This document shows, piece by piece, positions 25,956 to 37,900 of a stretch of 64,000 bases of DNA. Made by a program: the position numbers and the translations under genes. This DNA is from Hymenolepis diminuta (taxonomy: Eukaryota; Platyhelminthes; Cestoda; Cyclophyllidea; Hymenolepididae). Position 1 is the first letter of the stretch. Every line of letters starts with the position of its first letter. The stretch lies in NCBI GenBank assembly GCA_900708905.1, contig CAADRB010000028.1, forward strand, positions 772,893-836,892. The letters run 5' to 3'. The notes below the pieces were generated by a model, which did no database searches, was not told the origin of the DNA, and saw only the letters and a list, made by a program, of their open reading frames with translations.

Positions 25956-28900
25956 GTAAGTTGATGTTATTTTTTGTTATATATAAGTTTAATCGTATGG
26001 TTTACTACATGAACACGAAAATGTTTATTAATTAGTAATTGAGAGAGTTAGATGTTTACATAATTTGATATTGACTCACTTTTCATTACTCAGATTAATG
26101 GTATATGATGCCAATTCTGAACTGTTTTTGTGAGTTGGTTAAAAATTATTATTTAAGCTTTTCCGTTGTTGAAGTATGTTATTTTTTGTCTTAACTCGAA
26201 TAATTTTGAAGCTCTTTCTTTTGTTGTTTTTTTTTAAGTCGTAATTATTTTTTAATCAGAGTGTGAATGGTTGCGTAATGTTCTTAATAGTCTCAAGAAC
26301 ATATTTATGTGCTAAATCGGATATTTGGAAGGAGATATGTTGGTCGTCGTTTGGCTCATATTTAAGAACATGTGATGATATTTTCTTGTTTTGATCATTA
26401 AAACCTCATTGCGTGGGTTTATCTCTTCTTAATCGTATTTTTAAACGTTTGTGGATGACTCTTTCGTAATTATTATCCAAAAAATATATTTAATCATGGG
26501 AAAGCGTCTAGTTACAATAAAATGTGAAAAATTTGGTATGGAGAAAGAAAAAATCTGGTAATCAAGCATATCTCACTCTATTTTACTTTATGGATCCACC
26601 AATTTGTCTGCTTTTCACTTAATGTATATAGTTCGTGGAATCATGACCAAACGTTTCGAATTTCATACTTCAGTATCTGTCCCTACGTTTCTTGAAAATA
26701 GTTTAAATTCTCGGTTTTCGGTGGTGATTGAACAATAGATTGAAATTAAGTGTTCGGTCATGCAGTCTTTGTAAATCTGTCTCTATTTCGCCTAGTCTAA
26801 TAATTCTTCCCTTCTGGAAAAGAGTTTAAATTTTCATTGCATTGATGAATCTTATGTTAGGATCATTATGCTTGTATATATAGTATATCATGAAGCCAAA
26901 TACGTTAGTCTGTGTTTGCTATCATACTACGCATACCGCACAATCGTAATTTGCTGTCTCGACCAATCATTTTCTGGATACACGCTCTTATAGATCACCA
27001 CCACCACCACCTTCCCTCCCACGCATACGCATAAATGTGCACCTCATCCTCTTGTTAAACTAATTATTTTATTTCAAAGCGTGATTATTAGAAGACAGGT
27101 CAGCGAAGTAAAAAAGAAACAACTTGTTCTCCACGCATACTTTTTTATTTTTTCCTCTACTCCATCAAGTAGAGTGATTAGGTTCGCGTGACTTATTTCA
27201 CTAATTAGGGGAGTAAAGAACAGCTCCTCCTCTTTTTTCCCCTCACTCTTTCGTCCCACTTCTCTAACTTTATATGTGAATATGTGAAGTGCGTATTTTT
27301 TTCAATTAGATCTGATTTAATTCACAAAGTTGAATAATGGAGCATAGTTGAAATCTCACCTGTCTTGATCGGAATCTTGATCATAGTCGTGCTAGCAGAA
27401 GAACTAGTTCTGATCATCAATGTGAATTAGTTTCAGGTCCAGATTAATTATGCTTCTTATGACTATTCAGACATTATCACTCTTCGTGTTAAATGAATAA
27501 AGTTTGTCCTATGGAGCTTCTGATATCCTGAAATAATCTTGTAGTTGGTATTTCCGAGGATTCTTCTCCTTCAGGAATTTTTTTTCGATAGCCACATTTG
27601 AAGAGTGTCCGTTTTCATCAATTTCCTTTCGATCTCAATGTATTCTTAATTCATCGTTCATAAAACTTCATGGAGGCACTGCGGTTATTTTTCTTAGAAG
27701 TAAATCTAAGAATGTATTACTTTTTTCTTTCAATTTTTTCATGACTCCCAGGAAATGTTCTTTTCTGCCTCTTCACAACCTTTTCTTTGTGGGACAGAAT
27801 CCCAATTACGTCCCAGTTAAAATTGCGTCTGCAGTAGTTAAATTGCTGTCAATCTTTTGTCATGAATTGCGTCACTGTCAATCTTCCCTGCGTTTTTTTC
27901 CTCTGAGTTTTCACTTTCTCTCTCTGCCTTATGAATGGTTTTTTATTCACAATCGTAAATTTGGTTAGGTAATATCGTTTTTTTTCAGTATTGAGAATTG
28001 TATGCCGATCGGCGACGCAGTGATCAAGTCAGGGATCACGATATTAATACTCATCGGTACACCTGTGAATGACGAAGGGATCAACTAAGATGATGGTATT
28101 ATGTGAGCTTCTAATAGGGACAGTTTCAGGATACCTTTTCCATACTCAAATCAGGTTATATTATCATCTCTCCTAACGGTATGAAATTTTTTTCTATTTC
28201 CATTCTATCGGCGAATTACTACCAATCCAACGACTTTTTCTATCGATGTAGTTTCCATTTGTGTGTATTAGCTCCAGCGCTACCTTTCTCGAAGATGATA
28301 TTAATATTTCTCAAACTCTTCTTGTTTTTCTTTAAATGGTGTCGTAATAATTATTCAAAGTGTTCATCGTACTTTAGATGCTCTAGATATCTTTATTTCC
28401 ACTGTGGCTTATTCTTTTTTTTAATGTCTCACCTTAAAGGTTGCAAAGTAAGTTAATTTAATTTGGATTCATCGGCGGCTTCTGTGTATCCAACCTTTTA
28501 ATCTACAGTTATTTGAAATACCATCGCCTCATTATAGCATTTTTACTTATAAGTTGGGCTTATTTTTCTCGTTTCTACTCTTAGACGTCATGTGTTATGA
28601 GTGTACCTTTCATGATTCCCCCTATTTAGCAATAATATCAACAGTCATTCTTTTCTGTTTCTCTCACTTCCTTTATTGAAGTTTATTATTCTCCCGTTTC
28701 TCGTGTATACCTCCAGAGAGAGGTTTTGATAAATTCTATTTCCCTTTTGTTTCCCCCTTTACAGTAAGATAGCTTTAGTGTTTTTCTTTGAACTTTGATC
28801 ATGTCCACCTGATCAGCCACGAAGTCCTCTCTGTTAACGTAATTTTACGATTTTATTTTACTATTCTCTTCGTTTTATAGTAGGGATTTAAATCACCCTT

Positions 28901-31900
28901 GATGAGCAGTAGATTGTAGCGGGATGATTAAATTAACTCTGAAGTCGCCCACGAATGACTTCTTAAGACCGCTTAAACGGTCATTTATCCCCTCGGCCTT
29001 ATCTGGACGCTAGGCTTCTTATGAAATCGAAGAGGTGGGGTGCTGCGAAACCCTCGTATTTACTGTGATTTTGCTTTCAGGCACTTTTGATAATGTATTG
29101 TATGTGTTGTGTTTCATCTTACCGACTATATCTCGTTCTTAGATGATGCATCACTTGAGTTAGACAAAAGGAGGCAATTTCTTTATATCCTTAGCATGTA
29201 TATCAAATGTATACCGTATTTTGTTGTTATGGAAAGTAGAGGTCTCACTTGCTGGCTATTCCAGTTACTGAACTTGGACGAGTGCCTCTTCACCTCGTTA
29301 CCTCTTCTGTAATACCTATAGTGCGTGTATTCAATCGCGTCTATTAGTTTTATGTAGTGAAGTCGATCCTCATCTGTAGTTTTATTGTTTATGTGATACT
29401 ATCAGTCTATTTAGGTGTTAAATTGGAATTTAAAACTCGATCAGTTCCAATACGGTCGTTTTTGATTATGGTCAGTTGATAAGACGTAGAATAGCTTTGT
29501 GGTGACTGAGAAGGAATCTCAATTTTTGACTGAAAATTTGGAAAATAAATGTGTCTATTTGCATTCGGGGAACACCGCCATTTACGCCCAGTCGAATGTC
29601 TTCATAATGGATATTGAATACCGGAGTTTTATTTAACGCTCGACATATTGGGATGTTTATTAGTACAACCTATGAAAATTTTTACCTATGGGATAGCGTC
29701 TAAATATACGAAATGGCAAAATAGTCAATTAAGGAATAAAATGAGGGAGGTCGAATAAGAGCATGTAATGAAGTCAGTATGTCGAGTCTCTTACTTTGTT
29801 TGAATTCATTCTTTATGAGAGGTATACTTCGCTTCGTAATTTCTAAATATTCTAAAGCTCAATTTTCATGATTTGACCCCTAGGTTTCTGGGTGAACTTA
29901 TGTCCATGGTAACCAAATCTTGTTGCTTAGATGATTAAATTGAATGGTTTGCCGCGCCATTTATGTATTTCTATCTTAAAGCCAGGACCAACTATTACGA
30001 GACTGTCGAAGATATTTCAAACATAGCTGAGCTCATTAGAGTTCCATTATTGTGAATGTGTTTTTAGCATCAATTTGAATTTGATTACTGTTGGATATGC
30101 AGTCATAAGCTTTGGCGAAATTTCCATACAAATGGCAAAATGACTCCAATGATACGGCCTTATGGAAAAGAATTTAGTTTTTTCTGCCATTTTTGATAAC
30201 TCCTCCGCAGAAAAATAACTTCAAAATTGAAAAGAATTAAAGAGAAAACAGTGATATGTATCAAAATGAATTCCAGAAAGCGTCGAAAGCAAATGTTGGA
30301 CTGCCACTGGACTTAAATGTGTTGATTTTTTTCTAAAGATAGACAGAAGGCTAGTCATTTTTTTAATCTGTCGTATTTCACCGATTTATTTCTCTTTTAT
30401 TACGCAGACTGGACACTAAAATTTCATCGTGTGGAGGGATGGCAGGTAAAATCGTACGTAAATAGTAGTAAGAGTGATGGCGTGTCTAAGTTGAGTTGTT
30501 TTCATCAAACAATGCTTTGCTCTGATGTGAAAAGGGCTTCTTACAGTGAACCTGAGAATTACTAACCGCGTTAACATTAATAGGAAATCATTTACCTGCT
30601 TGTTGGTAAATTTTGTTAAATTTTGACATCATTCTCTACCTTATAGCCCACATATATCAAAGATTTGTAAGCGCAGTATATACTTGACAGACATGGGGTC
30701 AAATAATGGCTTTTTGACAATTACTAATAAAGCGAGTTTTGTAACTGATGTCGAAGGGGTTTGATTATTATATATTCGTGTTCAATTTAGTCAAGAAATA
30801 TTCATTTTTGGCTATCATTATTATCATCAGTAATTAAAACGCATATAGTTACAGTGTATTTAAGTTGTTCAAATCCTCCTAAACGCTTATCTCTTATTCA
30901 TCTTCTCTGAATAAGTATGTACTCAATCTACTTGAGTGTCATAAATATCTGATAAAAGACTTTGCGGTTTTATTTTTGCAAACCTGTTAATTCAAGTGAT
31001 ATTAACGCATGTTTGGGGCCACTTATTCAGGTCAATCATGGGGAGAGGTAAATGATGGCTTATTACTAATTCTGTCTGCCTTTGCGTAAATTGAAGATTA
31101 TTTTTAATAATTTTTTGGTAATAATATTAAAAAAATATGCCTCTAGCTACAGATCCAAGACGAAGAGTAGAGCCACAAGGTTACTACGCAAGCAATCACC
31201 AAAGATAAGATGATGAGATTAGCATACGTAGGTTTTTACTGAAGCTCGTTAAAAAGACATGAAAGTCGATAGGAAAAGATTTTTGAAATTTATTTAAAAT
31301 TGTGTCAAAAATTAGATTCAATAGCCACAAAAGTGGAGGACACTAGCTCGTATTTGTGTGAAAAAAATCAGTAAATCGACACCGGATATATGGGAAACGG
31401 AATGAGACCCTTCATTAATATTGCTAATTGTGACGGCTGTACAGAGAAGAATTGGCTAATGGTAAAGATCTTGGAAAGTATCCACAGCACAAGTTGTTGC
31501 ATTATCAGCCTTTATAAATAGTATCTTCAAATTTCGGACAGATGAGTAAACCCAAATTATTCTAACTCCAGTTAACTCTTAAATGTCTGATATCGGTCTC
31601 CAATTCTAATGTCATGGGCTGGTTATGGTCAACTTTACTGATTACTCTTCGTTGCTTTTGTATCGGTGGTTTATTTGTTGGGAGTGTTTATCTGCCTCAC
31701 TGAATGGCGTAGGTACGATAGCCGTCTTTTCACGTATAATGATTGAAATAGCAAACCATAAATCTATTTCATAACCCAGTGAGGATTCTTTTCGGATCAA
31801 GAAATTCCATTGTACATTTCCTCTACTTAAAATTAGTAGTTGTTTAAGTTTACTTACATGTGATCGGGCAGATTTTGGTCATATTTTTGTATTTTAAAGA

Positions 31901-34900
31901 ATGTTTAGGGCCTTCTAATGGTAAAGTTTTCCACATGCCCATTGCCAATAAATATATCTTAACGTCGAGCATTTAGTATTTGGTATTCCCCAAGCCTCTA
32001 GACACATCAAACCCTCGTTCTCTTCACATGATGTGTCCTGTTTGTACACACGCCTTTTATTTTTTAAACGACGTCCAGTCTCTCCTCTAGCCACCATTGC
32101 CCATTTCTCGTCTTTGTCAGGTGACTCGGCTCATCGCTGCGTAGTTAAGTGTCGAGAAAATCAGCCTATTGCATCCACTCCACATTTCCTAGCTGCATAG
32201 CTTATACGGAAAAGGGTAACTGGTATTAACTGGTGTTTCGAGTAGTGAAGGAATGAAAAAGAGAACTTCCACTTACCTAAATTGCTAAATGATATGCCTT
32301 TAGTAATAAGAAAGTTTATGATAGGCAATTTGCTATTTCCGCATTCAAAGTGACCAGAATATTCTTCCACCTTTGCAATGTCAGTGATATATATATATAT
32401 ATATCTGTGGACACCTTACGCACTTTTAAAAAAGCAGAAAATGTAGCTGCTAATGAGTGAAACAAACCATTTTTGTAGAAAAACAAATAAACGTAATATT
32501 AACCTAGGTTTTATTCCACATATCCTCCCTCGGTTTCTATCACCCACTCAATTCGAGTCCGAAAGCGACTGACTACAAGCTTTCATCAGGTGGTCTTCAT
32601 TCATGTCCTCCATCACTCGGGCTATTGCTCCCATCAGAAAGGATTTGGTGTTAGGAAGATGCTTATGAACTTCCTTTTCAACCACGCTCCGCCCCGCCTC
32701 GTCCCGCCTCCCCCCAAACGTAATAATGCAAAGAATTAAGGTCAGGTGAGTAGTCAGGAGGCGGCCATAAGTTTGTTGTGTCATGATGATGAGAATTCTC
32801 GGTCACCTAATTCTTGGTATTGAGAGCTTCATGAGACGGAGCCGAATTTTCTTGGAAGACATAGGGCCTTCCTCTATTGCCTACGCCGTCTATCTAGGGC
32901 GACTTAACAACAATAATTTGAAGAGTCTCCACATAGGCATCTGCATCTGCATTGATTCTAAGGCCCCGTGAAAAAAAGTGAGGGAGTCATGATATGCCCT
33001 CTACTGCCCTTCAAAACACTGAAAACCATCACTGTTGGTGGAAACATCGTGCATACGCCCGCACATAGACACCTATCATTTCTTCGATTGACTTTTTTAT
33101 CTTGATGAGGGTTTTATCGTCGGAGAAAAAACAAACACACTCCTGTTCTTCTGAGTGTCTCAATTTGTTTAAGAGTCGTTTTGCACGCATTAAACGATTC
33201 TCTTGAGTTGTTTTATCCACATATCCGAGGTCTTGATGAACAACATTCCTTATGTACTGTTGTTCGTTTAGACATTTGAAGATCTTTGGCAAGATATTGA
33301 ACATTGACTTCCCAGGATTTTCGTCCATCATGCCATGGCATGCCTCGTCATGTCATGCACTCTTCTCCCAAACTCACGTGTTCTGAGTGAGTGAACGGAA
33401 CGCTGACAGTGCTCTTTTCCTCGTGGGGGCCAATTCATCTCCATTACTTTCGTTCAACAGCTCCTTTCTAACTTTCCAAACTAGAGATCTGGCGATTTTT
33501 AGAAGTCGTGTAATATCTAAATTGTTGTGTTTCACTTTTATGGACACTATGACAGCGTGTCTTTTCATTTCATTAGTTATAGTAGTATCTGCTATGGGAT
33601 TTTTGATGTAAAAAAATACATTAGTTATTATCATCCGATCAGTTTAAATTACAAAATATAGGTGTCTTCATATACCTTACGCACCATAGATATAGAGCAT
33701 TTTTCTTTTATTCCGTTCAATGATTTTTCTTTCTTGGATTTACTAATAATAGTAAATGCTAGTCATTTTGTGTCTACTTTTAACGCTGTCGTATAGTGAC
33801 AGGCTGACGGTTAGATTTTTAGATTTATAATATGTACATAGTTTTACTCAAAATATCCAAGTTGATTTAAAATGCAGAGGTATTGTCATTCATCTAGTAA
33901 GTAGACAAGGCCGTGCACTTGTTATGGTCGAATCAAAGACGAATCTGTTTTAGCCTAACTTGAGAGGAGTGAGCAATGTTTAGCACCTCTTGTTTGTGAG
34001 TAAGAAATTCCAAATTTTTGGTGATTTTCTCCCCCCACCCACGGCCATTTATTCTTACATTCCCCTTTTTGCCGCAATAATCCCTCTCTTTCGTTATCTA
34101 ACTACTCACCTTAATTCTTTAAAATTCTGGGCGATGTTGCTTTCCATTTCCTCCTGAAAACACAGTTATATCTTGGTGTCAAATTTAAAATTAAAATACT
34201 TGGGGATTAGATTCCGCTTTCTGAGTATAACACATGGGCTGAAAAGTCCCGGGCCTAACACATAGATGGCGCTAGTTTTATTGCAGTCATCTTTTTTTCA
34301 GCTAATACTCACCTTCAAAAGACAGCTGTTAAAATTTCATGATAATCTATTCATTAGTTTGTGAGTTATTGTGCTAAGAGTGACGCTACTTTTGTTATTT
34401 TCAAAACAATGCATCAAAAACAATTTCGTGTTTTAATTTTGCACTGCTTCTTGCTGGGAAAAAATACCGTCCAAGCGAAGCAATGGCTTGAAAAGTGTTA
34501 TGGGGACTCCGCTCCATCGGAAACAACAATAAAACGTTGGTNNNNNNNNNNNNNNNNNNNNNNNNNNNNNNNNNNNNNNNNNNNNNNNNNNNNNNNNNNN
34601 NNNNNNNNNNNNNNNNNNNNNNNNNNNNNNNNNNNNNNNNNNNNNNNNNNNNNNNNNNNNNNNNNNNNNNNNNNNNNNNNNNNNNNNNNNNNNNNNNNNN
34701 NNNNNNNNNNNNNNNNNNNNNNNNNNNNNNNNNNNNNNNNNNNNNNNNNNNNNNNNNNNNNNNNNNNNNNNNNNNNNNNNNNNNNNNNNNNNNNNNNNNN
34801 NNNNNNNNNNNNNNNNNNNNNNNNNNNNNNNNNNNNNNNNNNNNNNNNNNNNNNNNNNNNNNNNNNNNNNNNNNNNNNNNNNNNNNNNNNNNNNNNNNNN

Positions 34901-37900
34901 NNNNNNNNNNNNNNNNNNNNNNNNNNNNNNNNNNNNNNNNNNNNNNNNNNNNNNNNNNNNNNNNNNNNNNNNNNNNNNNNNNNNNNNNNNNNNNNNNNNN
35001 NNNNNNNNNNNNNNNNNNNNNNNNNNNNNNNNNNNNNNNNNNNNNNNNNNNNNNNNNNNNNNNNNNNNNNNNNNNNNNNNNNNNNNNNNNNNNNNNNNNN
35101 NNNNNNNNNNNNNNNNNNNNNNNNNNNNNNNNNNNNNNNNNNNNNNNNNNNNNNNNNNNNNNNNNNNNNNNNNNNNNNNNNNNNNNNNNNNNNNNNNNNN
35201 NNNNNNNNNNNNNNNNNNNNNNNNNNNNNNNNNNNNNNNNNNNNNNNNNNNNNNNNNNNNNNNNNNNNNNNNNNNNNNNNNNNNNNNNNNNNNNNNNNNN
35301 NNNNNNNNNNNNNNNNNNNNNNNNNNNNNNNNNNNNNNNNNNNNNNNNNNNNNNNNNNNNNNNNNNNNNNNNNNNNNNNNNNNNNNNNNNNNNNNNNNNN
35401 NNNNNNNNNNNNNNNNNNNNNNNNNNNNNNNNNNNNNNNNNNNNNNNNNCTAATTTTGAACCAAAAAATTGTGTTTTCTTTGTTAGCCCGGGGACTTTTC
35501 AGCTCATGTATTATATTCAATCTTGATTAATTTAGTTAACAATCATAGATAAAAATTGTATTAGTTATATTTAAATAGGTGTTGACTATAATCTTTAGCT
35601 GTTTGATAATTGAGTTTGAGTATTCACCCCTTCTTATCTGCACACTGGTTAGGCAGTATTTTTCAATTAAACGTTGTTTGATTTTGTTGTCGATATTAAA
35701 TTTTGAGGTATTTTAAGATTCGAAGCAGGTTATCTTAGTCTCAATCTTATACAGTTGACTAACAAATTATGTTATTTAAGCTTCCACCAAGAATAATCAA
35801 ATTAATTAATCACTTTATGTAATCAAGACTATTACATTTAAATGATACTTATTTTGAAGTCTTTTAAGGAAAAACAACATTGTATAAAAGTTTTCCAAAA
35901 TGAAATATTTACTTGCAATTTCCTTTCTACGAGTTAATTGTTTAAAAGTAGACCTATTGTTTTAAGGTTTCTCGATAGCTGTGTTAACTTTTCTTAAAAG
36001 AGCAATTTTTCCTCTTGATATAATTTTTAATTGGTAAAGTATAATATTACTACAAAGTAATATGGAAGAAATAGTACCTTTAAATCCTTATCTTGGTTTT
36101 TCGATGAATCGGATGAGGACACTTATCTTTAGTACTCAGTATATTGGCGCCTAGATATTGAACAGTGTATTGTTGTTTACAGGAGGTCATACTGACTCAG
36201 CTGATAGGGTCCAGATTTTGGGTCTCGTTTTTCTTAGTAAGAGCCATTTTCACTTATCTAAATCAAACTCTTGTCCAAGTTCTATATAAATTAAAGACAA
36301 CTTGGTACTGCTTTGTTCAAGAGTGAGCTTTCAGTGTAACGAATATCGTCAGTTCTCTGCGATTAACTTCACAAACATCCGTTCGTGGGTCCAAAATTGA
36401 GCATGCTTTTTTAAATATATTTAACGTAACTGTTACTTCACGTAAGTGTAGTCCAAGTTTCGTAAATTTAACTGAGTGTAGGTTGGGGAAAAATGCGTCG
36501 ACCGCCCCGTTGGTATATTCAACGGCAGGCTGAAATGTATCATTAAAAATTTGAGACCAAAATAAGTGAAAGCCTAAACACGAATTTATTTGAAGACCTA
36601 AACATTTCCGTTTTCAATTATATTTTCATATGAATCTACCCTATCGAGAGATCTCACTTGTGAATGCTATTTGAATATCGGACCAATTTACAATGAAAAA
36701 TAATCAGCAAATTTATTTAGACATACGTCTGAAACTGGGAGTCAATTCATGAAATTTCAACATTAGGACATTATAAAGTAATACGCCTCATAAGAACACA
36801 AACAACTCAATGTTTCCATAAATCAAAGTAAGAATCTTGTCTCGGCTTTGTTATCTGCTTCTTTTCGGCCCTCTTTCTTGTTTCATACCTTACTGAGCTC
36901 TTTCTACTCTCTTTATTCAAATGTTTTGCGCTAATTGAAACTTGTTAAGATTTTCCCTTTGTCATTGGCAATAATGATAAATACACATATGTCCGTTTCC
37001 TAAGCAAGTAAAATGAAATCAACAGGTGAAGATAATCATAAAGAATTATCAAGGTATAAATTAATTGACCATTAGGATTGGACTAAAGAACAAATGAGAT
37101 AATTATGAAATACTACATTTTCCCCTCATTTCATCATTTTTTCATATCTCAAATTAATGTCGTCTTTTAAACATTTCTCTTTTCTCATCTTTTTCCCATC
37201 ATCATCATTGGTATCGATTTGCTAAACATGCTCATATCTTTATATTCGGTGCCTTTTTCTTTGGTCACCTTGTATTCCAAACATCTAATTTGTGATAGGG
37301 TCCCTAATTTATGGAATATTTTTTGAAGTATCTAAGTAATTAAGGGCTGCTAAGTTGATTGTTAAGTCGTCTCGTTTTATTTTCATTGTGTTTAAATAAA
37401 GTAGGAATAAGTGAACGCAATGCGTAGATGCTGATGTCTTGAGCGTCGGTAGCATGTCCGTTTCGACTACTAATTCTACTTGATTTGAGTATTGAGTGCA
37501 TTTCATTATGTCACCTCCACTTTATAATTTCTTTCAGAGTAAGGTTAGAATAATAAGCACTATTGTGACATCGTCATGTTGAAACGTCTTGAACATCAAT
37601 GGCGTATTTCAAGATTTGGAAATCTACTTATATATAATTTCAGTAGCGAGTTTTTTTCATTATGTCGCTCACCCCCTTTGCTCTTAGATTGTGTGTGCTA
37701 TTGTGCGTGTGCAAATGGGCGTGGATTTTCATGCGTAGGAGATGTTACGTAAGGCCCACTTGTGGTGAGATCTTTGCGTGCGTGCGATTAGAAGACATCT
37801 ACGCACCATTGCGTGCAATCGCCACCACGCATGCACGCACAACCTCTCACGTAGCGGTATACATATACGTAAAGAGGCATTTTCGCGAAGGTATTTTCTC

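Larger units (their letters stand above)
34233..35508 (+). mobile_element. Mariner element (mellifera/cecropia-like) containing an assembly gap
   Basis: Ends form clear inverted repeats: left catgggctgaaaagtcccgg, right (reverse complement) catgagctgaaaagtccccg, continuing into 'ctaaca'. The right repeat is followed by TA; the left is preceded by ca, so a target duplication is not cleanly preserved. Total length of 1276 bases fits a full-length mariner, with 908 bases unknown. The coding strand is plus, the same as the host phosphatase gene. It is unrelated at the termini to the two 1.27 kb copies nearby. Confidence 0.88.

Noticed and set aside
28181..28456. Frames at 27741, 28181 and 29109 as extra phosphatase exons
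   Set aside because: No family motif, F/S/L-rich composition of T-rich intron, and exon 1 joins exon 2 in phase without them.
34361..35530. Long open frames of 340-389 codons across the N run on both strands
   Set aside because: They consist mostly of unknown residues; only the mariner N-terminus at 34409-34541 is real.
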